This document shows positions 1 to 7,752 of a stretch of DNA of 64,000 nucleotides, one piece after another. This stretch comes from Ignavibacteria bacterium. GTDB taxonomy: Bacteria > Bacteroidota > Ignavibacteria > Tepidaquicellales > Tepidaquicellaceae. Position 1 is the first letter of the stretch; each line of letters begins with the position of its first letter. Location: assembly GCA_016716125.1 (NCBI GenBank), contig JADJWZ010000007.1:62001-126000 (forward strand), in the 5' to 3' direction. The notes under the pieces are model-generated. The model saw only the letters and a program-made list of their open reading frames with translations, was not told the DNA's origin and searched no databases. The translations under genes and the position numbers were made by a program.

Positions 1-152
1 ATCTGTCATGTAATTTTAAATTTAGAATACTGCAAATTTAATAAATCTAATTTTTAATTAATATGATATTTCGAGTTACGGATAAAATGTTTTTAGAGAG
101 GCGGTCAGTGTCGTTCAATTTCAAATTAGAAATGTCAAACGAATACTTAAAC

Positions 153-187
153 TTAAAAAAAAACCGGAAGAATTTCTTCTTCCGGTT
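153..187 (-). terminator. Rho-independent terminator of the 431-residue T9SS gene
   Basis: An 11-bp perfect stem (arms 162-172 and 177-187, AACCGGAAGAA and its complement) with a 4-base loop is followed on the minus strand by a run of T (153-161 on the plus strand is all A). It lies about 50 bases past the stop of the minus-strand gene ending at 240. Confidence 0.85.
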
Positions 188-205
188 AGATTTTAAATCA
201 ACTGC

Positions 206-240
206 TAATTTGTAATTCGTAATTAGTAATCGGTAATATT
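206..240. repeat. Heptanucleotide tandem repeat, 5 units of TAATNNN
   Basis: Five consecutive 7-base units share TAAT at the same phase: TAATTTG, TAATTCG, TAATTAG, TAATCGG, TAATATT. The array touches the stop codon of the neighbouring minus-strand gene and lies between it and its terminator. Similar 7-base arrays occur at 17949 and 28773. Confidence 0.7.
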
Positions 241-1535
241 TATTTCAGCAGCATCATTTTCTTTGTAGCTGCAAAGTTGTTTGCTGAAATACTGTAGAAA
301 TATATTCCGCTTGAGAATGAAGAAGCGTTGAAATTAACTGTATAATAGCCGGCTGTCTTTACTTCGTTCATTAATATTGCAACTTCTTTACCCGACACAT
401 CAAATAATTTAATGCTTACATTACCGTCCGTAGGAATGTCAAAATTTATATTTGTTGTTGGGTTGAAAGGGTTGGGATAATTCTGTGACAATTCATATTT
501 AGAAGGTATTCCGATATTTACTTCATTGCTTAAGTTGAAATATTCGAAGTTACCATTGAAGTCTATTTGTTTTAACCTGTAGCTGTAATTTCCTGTTGCT
601 AATCCCCTGTCGGTGAATGAATAATTTACAGATGTACTAACTGTTCCGTTTCCTGTTACATTTCCGATCTTAGTCCATGAGCTGATAGCTGAAGATCTTT
701 CAATATCAAAACCGGAATTATTAAGTTCTGATGCAGTGGTCCAGTTTAAAGTAACATCTCTGTTATTAATAACTGAAGTGAATGAAGATAATTCAACAGG
801 AAGTACTGCGTTATTCCATGAAGTTTCTGTATAAACACCGTCAACTATTATATTGAGAGTTCCTCCGGCTTGTCTTAACGGAAATCTTTCAATGTCAGCA
901 AGATCAGGTCCTGTTCCTGTTACAGGTCCTACATAAGGGGTTGGCGGAGTTGATGGAATTGCACCATCGAAAACATAAAGATTAATTTCGTCATCTGTAC
1001 CAGTTCCTGTATTGAACACATATTCCAGAACCAACACATATGTTACTCCGGTCGTGTATGACGCAGGACCGTAAAATATCCCGCCAGATCCGGCTGTAGT
1101 TTTGCTGATCCCGAATGAAATGTTTCCGGCTCCGTCATCTTTGCAATAAAGTCTCCCTGTATAAGTTGTTGTTGATGTAGACGGCAGATAACCCATAAAA
1201 TATTCATCAGTTAATGATCCTGCAGTTACATTTACCATCATAGAAGTATAAACATTTCCGCTAGTTACAGGTGCGTTGAATGCTATATAAGCATCTTCTC
1301 TTGAACCGGAACCATTTACAACTGTAGTTGCAAGTCCTATTCCTGAACCTGCATAATCAGTATATGTAAGTCCGGGACTCGTTACAACTAAAAATGTACC
1401 TGTTCCGGAAAAGTTAACCCAGCCATTATCTGTAAGGAGAGTACCTGAAGTATAATCGAAATTCTCTGATAATAACTGAGAATAACTTAAAGATGAAACT
1501 AACAAAAAGCAAACAAGTAAAATTAATTTTTTCAT
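240..1535 (-). CDS. Secreted protein with T9SS type A sorting domain
   Basis: The 431-residue product begins with a signal peptide (MKKLILLVCFLLVSSLSYS, then Q), so it should enter the periplasm by Sec. The middle is rich in Gly, Thr and Ser and predicted beta-structure, with no catalytic motif I recognise. Residues from about 345 form the C-terminal sorting domain: YELSQNYPNPFNPTT, then a beta-sandwich ending in KKMMLLK, the signal for export across the outer membrane by the type IX system and for surface attachment. The stretch just before it (PVELSSF ... LNWTTASELNNSGFDIERS) is a fibronectin-like module also present in four-square similar form in the proteins at 15077, 41579 and 44320. It is probably a single-gene unit with its own terminator at 153-187. 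Function of the passenger is unknown. Confidence 0.8.
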   Translation of the reverse strand: MKKLILLVCFLLVSSLSYSQLLSENFDYTSGTLLTDNGWVNFSGTGTFLVVTSPGLTYTDYAGSGIGLATTVVNGSGSREDAYIAFNAPVTSGNVYTSMMVNVTAGSLTDEYFMGYLPSTSTTTYTGRLYCKDDGAGNISFGISKTTAGSGGIFYGPASYTTGVTYVLVLEYVFNTGTGTDDEINLYVFDGAIPSTPPTPYVGPVTGTGPDLADIERFPLRQAGGTLNIIVDGVYTETSWNNAVLPVELSSFTSVINNRDVTLNWTTASELNNSGFDIERSSAISSWTKIGNVTGNGTVSTSVNYSFTDRGLATGNYSYRLKQIDFNGNFEYFNLSNEVNIGIPSKYELSQNYPNPFNPTTNINFDIPTDGNVSIKLFDVSGKEVAILMNEVKTAGYYTVNFNASSFSSGIYFYSISANNFAATKKMMLLK

Positions 1536-1585
1536 TTTCGTTTTATTAAGGTTTATAAATTTGTTTTAATTTGTTTATTGATTTA

Positions 1586-1593
1586 CAAAAATA
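1586..1593 (-). promoter_or_regulatory. Possible -7 promoter box (TATTTTTG)
   Basis: On the minus strand this reads TATTTTTG, matching the Bacteroidetes TAnnTTTG box, about 50 bases upstream of the start codon at 1535. The wider string TTACAAAAATA (plus strand) recurs upstream of two other T9SS genes (43774 and 46521). No clear -33 TTTG is visible. Confidence 0.4.
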
Positions 1594-1753
1594 AGAAATA
1601 TCAGACCAATATCCTAATAACTGTTGTTAAATAACGAACAAAAGATTGTAAATAAATATGATCTATTGATAATCTGCAAAATTCTATTCAATAAAAATGG
1701 TTTCACCGTATAAAATGCAAAATTCGCACAAGTCTGAATTTTAATTAGCAATC

Positions 1754-1782
1754 AAAAACCGGATGACTTTTGTGTCATCCGG
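1754..1782 (-). terminator. Rho-independent terminator of the multiheme cytochrome gene
   Basis: A 9-bp perfect stem CCGGATGAC/GTCATCCGG (1759-1767 and 1774-1782) with a 6-base loop is followed on the minus strand by five T. It lies just past the stop of the minus-strand gene ending at 1816. Confidence 0.85.
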
Positions 1783-1815
1783 TATACGGGAGAAATCAGA
1801 GTTACTTTTGGCTGC

Positions 1816-3903
1816 TTATTTGATCAGCATCATTTTCTTAGTATTAACATAGGAGTCTGAAATAATTCTGTAGAAATAAACTCCTGACGAAACCTGCTGT
1901 CCTGTATTATTAACTGAATTCCAGTCAACGGTATATTTACCCGCGAACATGGTTTCACCGTTTACAAGTGTGCGAATTTCCTTACCGGTAATGTCATAGA
2001 TCTTTAATAAAACAGTTCCGGTCTTTGGAATTGAGAAATCAATTTTCGTCGAAGGATTAAACGGGTTCGGATAGTTCTGTGATAATTCATAAACTTCCGG
2101 AACTTCCGTACCTGCCTGCTGAATACCGACTGTGAAATTTCTCGATGTCAGCAATACCTGAATCACGAAGAACGGATTGTGATATCCTTTACTTCCGTCG
2201 TTTGTGATAAGCTGATAATTCCAGTAAGCTTTTCTTAAATTAAGATTTGAAGAATCCTGCGCTATCAGTTGCCATGCTACGGAGTCAATTCCGGCCGGCG
2301 GCAGAGAAATTCTCAGATTTGTAAGACATCCTTCCACTTCAGCTTCCCAGCTTTCAACTGAACCGTTACCGTCAAAGTCTGAAGGAGCGATGAAGTCCTC
2401 AAAAGAATTCACGCCTGCGTGACATGAAACGCATCCCGTAGTGTGATCATAATTTGCTGTTGCGTCGTGAAGGTTCATAGTATGTCCGCCGACTTTATCT
2501 CTCGTAACTGTTCCTGTATCGGTAATGGCTGCCATGTGACACGTGGCACATGTGTTTTCAATATTTTTATGAGAGCCTGTAATATACGGGAATCCGAAAG
2601 TAGCGGCGTTTGTGCCGAAGAGTACATCTGTCTGCGGGCTTCCGTGCGTTCCCCAGGTGGAAGTAAGCGATCCGCCTGCTGTAACATAAACCTGATTATT
2701 TCTTCTTGACTGGTGGCATGTGATACAGACTTTACCTGATCCTGCTCCGGCGAATGAAGTTCCGTTTGCAATTGTATCAGCTCCTGCGGAAAGACTTCTC
2801 AGTGAATATTCATTACTGTTGCCGTGCGGGTCGTGACAAGTCTGACATGCGATATTTTCCTGATCGGCGGTGGTAAGATTTAAAGTGCCGAGACGTTTTT
2901 TAGTAAAGTCAACATAAGACTCGCCGTCATGACATCTGTTACAGTCATTGAGACCGTTACGTGAGGCGGCTGCAACATTGCGTCCTTCAAATACGGGATC
3001 CGAGTGCAGAGAATTTTCCCACTGCTGATAAATGCTGTGTCTCCAGGGTTCGCCGTGACACGTGCCGCAGTTGCCTGCTTTAAAATTAATCTGTATCCTT
3101 GCGGTATCACCTCCGTTGGAAGCGTGAGAGAGACCTGCGCCGTGGCAGCTTTCGCATCCTACTCCTGCAAATGCAACGAGTTCGGAGAAGTGTGTTTTAA
3201 GACTGTCCCATTTTCCGGGAGCCGGCGGTCCCTGCCATGTCCACCCGATTCTTCTTGCTACATCATCAAATCCGTTATTGTCATTTACGAGATTATGATC
3301 ATAACCTGTTGTATGACATTTCATACAGTTGGTACTATATCCTGCCGAACCGCTGTCAATCTGCTGCCTGAAAATATTGGCATGTCCGCTGACTTCCCAT
3401 CTGTCAAAGATCTCAGCGAAATCCGGATTACCGGAGTGGCAGACCATACAGTTCGGATATAATGCCGGTACATTCTGAAAATTTCCCGTTCCGACAAATT
3501 TTGTTGAAAAAATTCTAATGGTTGTATCATGCGTACCTGAGGAAGTCGTAATACTCGCCCTGATCTCAAATGTACCGATAGAATCCGCTCTGAATTTATA
3601 CCATGAGAGACTCGGTACCGCTACCAGCGTTGCATTGGATCCGGCCGGTCTTGATACGAATGTCCATGTCTCATTTGTAATGGCAGTATTGTCACCAAAA
3701 TTCATCGCGGACAGATAAACATACTGACCTCTTCCGACTGCTACTAAACCTGAAGCCACGCATGAATCAGGCACAAGGTCAGGTATAGTTTTTATCATTT
3801 CAGGATTGGTAGCATGATTGAATATCTTAGTGCGGGGTACAGAATAAGCCTGCCCGAATGCAAGAGCAAGTATTATTATTGTATTTAGTATTATTGTTTT
3901 CAT
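1816..3903 (-). CDS. Nonaheme c-type cytochrome with T9SS sorting domain
   Basis: The 695-residue product has a signal peptide (MKTIILNTIIILALAFGQAYS), a beta-rich N-terminal part that reads like an Ig/PKD fold (about 45-135), then nine CxxCH heme-binding motifs between about 152 and 495: CMVCH, CMKCH, CESCH, CGTCH, CNRCH, CQTCH, CITCH, CATCH and CVSCH. The tail from about residue 605 is a T9SS type A sorting domain (YELSQNYPNPFNPST ... KKMMLIK). Known family behaviour predicts periplasmic heme attachment and then outer-membrane export and anchoring, so it could be a surface electron-transfer protein. The spacing of single CxxCH motifs resembles cytochrome c554 and related multiheme families, but I see no catalytic signature such as that of nitrite reductases. 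It has its own terminator and no heme-maturation genes nearby. Confidence 0.85.
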   Translation of the reverse strand: MKTIILNTIIILALAFGQAYSVPRTKIFNHATNPEMIKTIPDLVPDSCVASGLVAVGRGQYVYLSAMNFGDNTAITNETWTFVSRPAGSNATLVAVPSLSWYKFRADSIGTFEIRASITTSSGTHDTTIRIFSTKFVGTGNFQNVPALYPNCMVCHSGNPDFAEIFDRWEVSGHANIFRQQIDSGSAGYSTNCMKCHTTGYDHNLVNDNNGFDDVARRIGWTWQGPPAPGKWDSLKTHFSELVAFAGVGCESCHGAGLSHASNGGDTARIQINFKAGNCGTCHGEPWRHSIYQQWENSLHSDPVFEGRNVAAASRNGLNDCNRCHDGESYVDFTKKRLGTLNLTTADQENIACQTCHDPHGNSNEYSLRSLSAGADTIANGTSFAGAGSGKVCITCHQSRRNNQVYVTAGGSLTSTWGTHGSPQTDVLFGTNAATFGFPYITGSHKNIENTCATCHMAAITDTGTVTRDKVGGHTMNLHDATANYDHTTGCVSCHAGVNSFEDFIAPSDFDGNGSVESWEAEVEGCLTNLRISLPPAGIDSVAWQLIAQDSSNLNLRKAYWNYQLITNDGSKGYHNPFFVIQVLLTSRNFTVGIQQAGTEVPEVYELSQNYPNPFNPSTKIDFSIPKTGTVLLKIYDITGKEIRTLVNGETMFAGKYTVDWNSVNNTGQQVSSGVYFYRIISDSYVNTKKMMLIK

Positions 3904-4292
3904 AGTTCTTAAATTTGAATTAACAGTTCACCTTTTGATTCTAAACTTATGCAAGTTCCGTTCCACGAATGAAGTATGATTTCAGCATATAATTTGGCAA
4001 TACTTGTTTTTTTGTGGAAAAAATGGACAGGGGATTTGGGGAGAATAGAAAGGTGTGAAATAATCACAGATTATCATGCTAAAGCTGTTAGGTTAATTCT
4101 AATCGTACAAGTTTATGCTGGATCTGTTTCCTGAGGAATTGAAATTTAGCTGAGAATTGAATAAAATTATTATTGCCTATGTATTATATTACAACTCTTA
4201 GATTAGAAGTATAGATATTTCCCCTGATGACAATTGTAATGATGAGAAACCGGATATTTAATTATTTTTAAATCAATTTAAATAAATAAAAA
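3904..4292. other. Intergenic region between divergent genes
   Basis: About 390 AT-rich bases separate the divergently transcribed cytochrome (minus) and peroxiredoxin-like (plus) genes. It should hold both promoters. I see no gene, RNA or clear repeat in it. Confidence 0.6.
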
Positions 4293-4937
4293 ATGATCAA
4301 ATTAACTTTCATACTTTTTCTTGCAGTTTTTGTATTGCCGGATATTTTTTATTCTCAAGCAAAAGAGAGAACAATTGAAAATGCTCCTTTAATTGCCGAA
4401 GATATCAATCCGGTTCTTACAGGTACAAAAATACCGGATGTGACTTTAGCAGATACTGACGGAAATGCAGTTGAACTTTTAAAAAGAGTTTCCGATAAGC
4501 CGTCGATATTAATTTTTTACCGGGGCGGATGGTGTCCTTACTGCAATACACAGTTAAGTCAGATTCAGGAAATTGATTCAGAGCTTCAGAATCTTGGATA
4601 TGAAATAATAGCAATAAGTCCTGACAGACCTGAGGAACTTAAACGGAGCATAGAAAAAAACAAAATTAATTATACTTTACTCTCTGACAGTTCCATGAAT
4701 GCGGGCTTAAAATTCGGAATCGCATTTAAGGTTGCTGATGAAATAATTGAAAAATATAAAACTTACGATATTGATCTCGAAGCATCTTCAGGAATGAATC
4801 ATCATTTATTGCCGGTTCCTTCGGTATTCATAGTAGGTACAGACGGAACAATAAAATTTTCATACGTAAATCCAAATTATAAAATCCGCTTAGACCCGGA
4901 TGTATTGTTGGCAGCGGCTGTGGCGGGTTTGAAGTAA
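4293..4937 (+). CDS. AhpC/TSA-family peroxiredoxin-like thiol protein, exported
   Basis: The 214-residue product starts with a signal peptide (MIKLTFILFLAVFVLPDIF, cleavage near SQA). A thioredoxin-like fold follows: residues about 45-75 (GTKIPDVTLAD), then FYRGGWCPYCNTQLSQ with a CxxC pair, then VIAISPD-type strands and a late VFIVGTDGTIKF segment. This is the layout of AhpC/TSA proteins that reduce peroxides or act as thiol-disulfide oxidoreductases with two cysteines in WCPYC. Known relatives are cytoplasmic or periplasmic; the signal peptide here suggests the periplasm. It stands alone with a terminator at 5119-5149. Exact substrate cannot be told from sequence. Confidence 0.8.
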   Translation: MIKLTFILFLAVFVLPDIFYSQAKERTIENAPLIAEDINPVLTGTKIPDVTLADTDGNAVELLKRVSDKPSILIFYRGGWCPYCNTQLSQIQEIDSELQNLGYEIIAISPDRPEELKRSIEKNKINYTLLSDSSMNAGLKFGIAFKVADEIIEKYKTYDIDLEASSGMNHHLLPVPSVFIVGTDGTIKFSYVNPNYKIRLDPDVLLAAAVAGLK

Positions 4938-5118
4938 TTTTAATAATTTGTGTTTTAAAAATAAACCCCTTATTTATACAGCGCTTACGATTTTCACAAA
5001 ACGTGAATTTTACAATTTGACAATTCAAATGAATTTATTTAATTTGGAGTTGATCATATGATCAGTTACAGTTCCCGGGATAAAATAGTTTATTCATGAT
5101 TTGTATTTTGTTAATTTC

Positions 5119-5149
5119 CCCCGCATGATCCTTGTGCGGGGTTTTTTTT
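5119..5149 (+). terminator. Rho-independent terminator
   Basis: Stem CCCCGCA/TGCGGGG (5119-5125 and 5135-5141) followed by eight T. It ends the transcript of the peroxiredoxin-like gene. Confidence 0.85.
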
Positions 5150-5190
5150 ATTATTAGTTGTTACCGAGCATTACAAATCAACCATAAATC

Positions 5191-6093
5191 ATGATTGAAA
5201 TAACGACAGACATAGTCAAAAATTTAATAACCTTTTAATTTTCGGAATGGAAAGATCGTGAGATCAGATTTGTTGCTTTTCAGGGCTGGGACAATAGAAC
5301 TTTTCGTTTAGGTGATTCTTTGTCAGTCAGATTGCCAAGCAATGAATGTTTATACTTCACAAACAGAAAAGAACAAGAGTGGCTGCCGGTCTTGAAAGAT
5401 AAATTACCTTTTCAAATTCCTGAACTTATAGGCAATGGGAAACCGGATAAAATTTTTCCATATAACTGGGGAATATACAGGTGGATCGAAGGTGAAAATG
5501 CTGAGATGAAGTTGATAGACGATGTAAATAAATTCGCTAAAGATCTTGCTTATTTCCTGACACAACTCCATAAAGTAGAAATATCAAATGCTCCGCCTGC
5601 GGGGCAGCATTGTTTCTACAGAGGAGCGCCATTATCAGTTTATGACGCAGAGACAAAACGAGCAATTAAAAATTTAGCAAATATTTTTAACTTTATTAAC
5701 TTTGATTTGGCAACCGAAATATGGGACAATGCAGCAAAAACTGAGTGGAACAAATCTCCGGTTTGGTTTCATGGAGATTTTAATGAAAGCAATTTATTAG
5801 TTAATAATGGAAAACTTTCTGCTGTAATAGATTTTGGCTGCTGTGGTATAGGTGACCCTTCGTGCGACCTGGTAATAGCCTGGACTTTTTTGCGCGGAGA
5901 ATCCCGGGAAATATTTAAATCAGAGTTACGTTTAGACGAAGCTGCCTGGCAACGAGGAAGAGCCTGGGCTTTATGGAAAGCGTTGATCACAATTGAAGAA
6001 AGTTTAGGAAAAGGTGAAACTGACAAGACAATTAAAGCTAAAAATACTTTAACCGAAATCATTAAAGACTATTCCTTAACAACCCGCTTTTAG
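5191..6093 (+). pseudogene. Aminoglycoside phosphotransferase-family kinase, interrupted by an in-frame TAA
   Basis: The intact part (from about 5239) encodes a protein kinase-like phosphotransferase of the APH family: GWDNRTFRLGD near the N terminus, then the catalytic loop WFHGDFNESNLLV with its HGD and Asn, and the metal-binding VIDFGCCGIGDPSCD. The family normally begins about 30 residues before GWDNRTF. Reading upstream in frame, that segment is present from an ATG at 5191, but a TAA at 5236-5238 interrupts it after 15 codons, where relatives often have Gln (CAA differs by one base). Downstream of the stop the only in-frame alternative start I find is TTG at 5320, which would remove the conserved GWDNRTF strand. 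So it is either a nonsense pseudogene, a sequencing error, or a shortened protein. The substrate (antibiotic or small metabolite) is unknown. Confidence 0.7.
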
Positions 6094-6098
6094 TTCCA

Positions 6099-6133
6099 CG
6101 ACTGAGTCCCTTGATTTAGCATGGACTCTGACG
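6099..6133. repeat. Imperfect inverted repeat, shared with 18014-18049
   Basis: GAGTCC (6104-6109) and GGACTC (6123-6128) form a short stem around a 13-base loop, followed by TGACGATACAGTAC. The right arm resembles the hairpin at 18014-18049 (ACTCTGACGAAAGTACAG). It begins six bases after the broken phosphotransferase gene. Confidence 0.4.
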
Positions 6134-6200
6134 ATACAGTACGGGTTCATTTTAGATTGATACTGAAATTTAAAAAGTGTAATTTGACATTCGAAATTTA

Positions 6201-6273
6201 GGACAGGTAGCTCAGTCGGTAGAGCAACGGCCTGAAAAGCCGTGTGTCGCCGGTTCGATTCCGGCCCTGTCCA
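6201..6273 (+). tRNA. tRNA-Phe (GAA)
   Basis: A complete cloverleaf is visible: acceptor GGACAGG/CCTGTCC (6201-6207 and 6266-6272), D-stem GCTC/GAGC, anticodon stem ACGGC/GCCGT, anticodon loop CTGAAAA with GAA at 6234-6236, a 5-base variable loop, T-arm GCCGG-TTCGATT-CCGGC and discriminator A at 6273. CCA is not fully encoded. The 3' half is repeated about 328 bases downstream on the far side of a GIY-YIG gene. Confidence 0.96.
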
Positions 6274-6276
6274 CAT

Positions 6277-6301
6277 AGCCCTAATCAACTGGGCTTTTTT
6301 T
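6277..6301 (+). terminator. Terminator directly after tRNA-Phe
   Basis: Stem AGCCC/GGGCT (6277-6281 and 6291-6295) followed by a T run to 6301. The next base begins the ATG of the GIY-YIG gene, so the nuclease would need read-through or its own start site. Confidence 0.6.
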
Positions 6302-6562
6302 ATGTACTATACATACATTATTGAGTCAGAACAAACGGGTAAATTTTACATTGGACAAACCAATAATCTTGAAGGAAGATTAAACAAGCATAATCTCGGT
6401 AAAGTATTTTCAACTAAAGGCAGAGGACCTTGGAAATTAATTTATAGCAAAGGATTTAATTCAAGATCAGAAGCAATGAGCCATGAAAAGGAATTAAAAG
6501 GTATAAAGAATAAAGAATATTTAAAAAGAATAATACGACACGAGAAGTTACCAACGGCCTGA
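6302..6562 (+). CDS. Small GIY-YIG nuclease-domain protein
   Basis: The start at ATG 6302 gives an 86-residue protein made almost wholly of one GIY-YIG domain: YYTYIIES near the N terminus (the GIY motif variant), then FYIGQTNNLEGRLNKHN (the YIG motif and the conserved Arg), and later EAMSHEKELKG with the conserved Glu. This is the URI/UvrC-like small single-domain group common in Bacteroidetes. An earlier start at 6242 would lie inside tRNA-Phe and adds unrelated residues, so I reject it. There is no Shine-Dalgarno; the start directly follows a terminator T run. The last three codons (Thr, Ala, stop) lie in the repeated tRNA-Phe anticodon arm, so the tRNA copy supplies the stop codon. Likely a DNA endonuclease; target unknown. 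Confidence 0.85.
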   Translation: MYYTYIIESEQTGKFYIGQTNNLEGRLNKHNLGKVFSTKGRGPWKLIYSKGFNSRSEAMSHEKELKGIKNKEYLKRIIRHEKLPTA

Positions 6563-6604
6563 AAAGTCCCGACTTGTCGGGATTCGATTCCGGCCCTGTC
6601 CACA
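6552..6604 (+). repeat. Partial tRNA-Phe 3' half (direct repeat of 6225-6275)
   Basis: The anticodon arm start (CAACGGCCTGAAAAG) and the T-loop plus acceptor 3' strand (TTCGATTCCGGCCCTGTCC then ACA) match tRNA-Phe exactly. The piece between them differs and is a small hairpin, TCCCGAC-TT-GTCGGGA (6567-6582). There is no 5' half, so it cannot fold as a tRNA. Confidence 0.85.
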
Positions 6605-6614
6605 ATTTCAAAAC

Positions 6615-6640
6615 ATACTTCACCAGAAGTATTTTTTTTT
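6615..6640 (+). terminator. Rho-independent terminator after the partial tRNA copy
   Basis: Stem ATACTTC/GAAGTAT (6615-6621 and 6626-6632), loop ACCA, then nine T. It may be the terminator that originally followed tRNA-Phe before the cassette was inserted, which is inference. Confidence 0.75.
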
Positions 6641-6780
6641 ATATACACGTTATTTAAAATCTAAAAATATTTAGAGTTGTTACATAGTTAATCACCTTCT
6701 CCCCCCTCCTTACTTACTGCATTTAAACAAATAAAAATTTATTTTACAGCCGGATTGTATTTAATCAATATGAATTTTCT

Positions 6781-7752
6781 ATGGTGAAATATGTCAGCGT
6801 CATTGGCGGCGTGAATGTTGATATTAAAGGTTTCTCGGCTGATATTAAAGCGGATGCGGATTCTCATCCCGGAAAAGTTTTTTTCTCGGCCGGCGGGGTG
6901 GCAAGGAATATGGCGGAGAATCTTTCGCGCCTGGATTTACCCGTCCGGCTTTTCGGAATTACCGGTAAAGATGTTTTCGGGGAATTTATTTTTAGTGACT
7001 GCGCATCCAGAGAGATCAGTACGGAATTTCTGATGCAGTTTTCACAAGTCCGCACTTCAGTTTATGTTACTCTGGCAAATAAAACCGGCAGCGCTTTCTT
7101 CGCAGTTAATGATATGAAAAGCGCGGAGGAATTTCTGAATGCTGATCTTATTAAAAAAAATTCTGAAGTTCTGAAGCAAAGTTCGATGATCGTATTGGAT
7201 ACAAATATGAAAACGGATGCGCTTAATGAAGCTGTTGAGATTGCTAACGAAAACAGTATTCCGGTTTTTGTTGACGCTGTCTCTTCCGAGAAAGCTTTGA
7301 GAGTAAAAGAAATATCCGGTAAGGTTGATTTCCTTTCAGTCAACAGAGCTGAGTTTGCAGGGCTTTTTGAAAACATTAATTTTGATAAGGATGAGAAAAT
7401 ATTAAAACTTATGAACGACGGCGCATTTGAAAAATTTAAATATGTGATCCTGAAAATGGATAAAGAAGGTGTAAAAATAATCTGCACGGAAGAAGAGATC
7501 ATATTCAGTTTTAAAGCGCTTCAGACAGAGATAAAAGAGATCAGCGGAGCGGGTGATGCGTTTAATGCAGGGTTTATATTTTCGGTACTGAATGATGAAA
7601 GCGGTTCGTATGATATCACAAAAGCCGGAAGGATGGGACTTTGCGCTGCGGGATTTGCGCTTCGGTCTTATGATTCCGTTTCAAATGAAATAAATAAAAA
7701 AAGTCTGACGGATTTTTATAATCAAATATTAAACAGCGATGAGTTTATCTGA
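6781..7752 (+). CDS. psuK: Pseudouridine kinase (PfkB family)
   Basis: The 323-residue protein has the PfkB ribokinase fold: an N-terminal VIGGVNVDIKG strand and substrate lid, GGVARNMAENLSRLD (the first PfkB signature), and near the C terminus EISGAGDAFNAGF with the catalytic Asp and anion hole. Many PfkB proteins look alike, but the gene overlaps the pseudouridine-5'-phosphate glycosidase gene by 14 bases, so the likely reaction is ATP-dependent phosphorylation of pseudouridine, the first step in breaking down this nucleoside from RNA turnover. It acts in the cytoplasm. The assignment to pseudouridine rests on the neighbour rather than on a specific residue. Confidence 0.82.
   Translation: MVKYVSVIGGVNVDIKGFSADIKADADSHPGKVFFSAGGVARNMAENLSRLDLPVRLFGITGKDVFGEFIFSDCASREISTEFLMQFSQVRTSVYVTLANKTGSAFFAVNDMKSAEEFLNADLIKKNSEVLKQSSMIVLDTNMKTDALNEAVEIANENSIPVFVDAVSSEKALRVKEISGKVDFLSVNRAEFAGLFENINFDKDEKILKLMNDGAFEKFKYVILKMDKEGVKIICTEEEIIFSFKALQTEIKEISGAGDAFNAGFIFSVLNDESGSYDITKAGRMGLCAAGFALRSYDSVSNEINKKSLTDFYNQILNSDEFI

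Larger units (their letters stand above)
6276..6604 (+). mobile_element. Candidate GIY-YIG cassette inserted at tRNA-Phe
   Basis: About 329 bases lie between the 3' end of tRNA-Phe and the 3' end of a second, partial tRNA-Phe copy. The two copies share 15 identical bases around the anticodon loop (6225-6239 and 6552-6566) and 22 identical bases at the 3' end (6254-6275 and 6583-6604). Between them are a terminator and a single GIY-YIG nuclease gene. A tRNA gene rebuilt at one end with a leftover fragment at the other is the usual trace of insertion into a tRNA; mobility itself is inferred. Confidence 0.5.

Noticed and set aside
2443..3718. Several ORFs of 60-150 residues on both strands within the multiheme gene
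   Set aside because: They are shadows of the cytochrome gene with atypical composition and no domain.
6242..6301. Earlier in-frame start of the GIY-YIG gene inside tRNA-Phe
   Set aside because: The extra 20 residues come from tRNA and terminator sequence and match no part of the domain; ATG 6302 fits the domain start.
6552..6604. A second tRNA gene
   Set aside because: Only the 3' half is present and no 5' acceptor or D-arm exists upstream.
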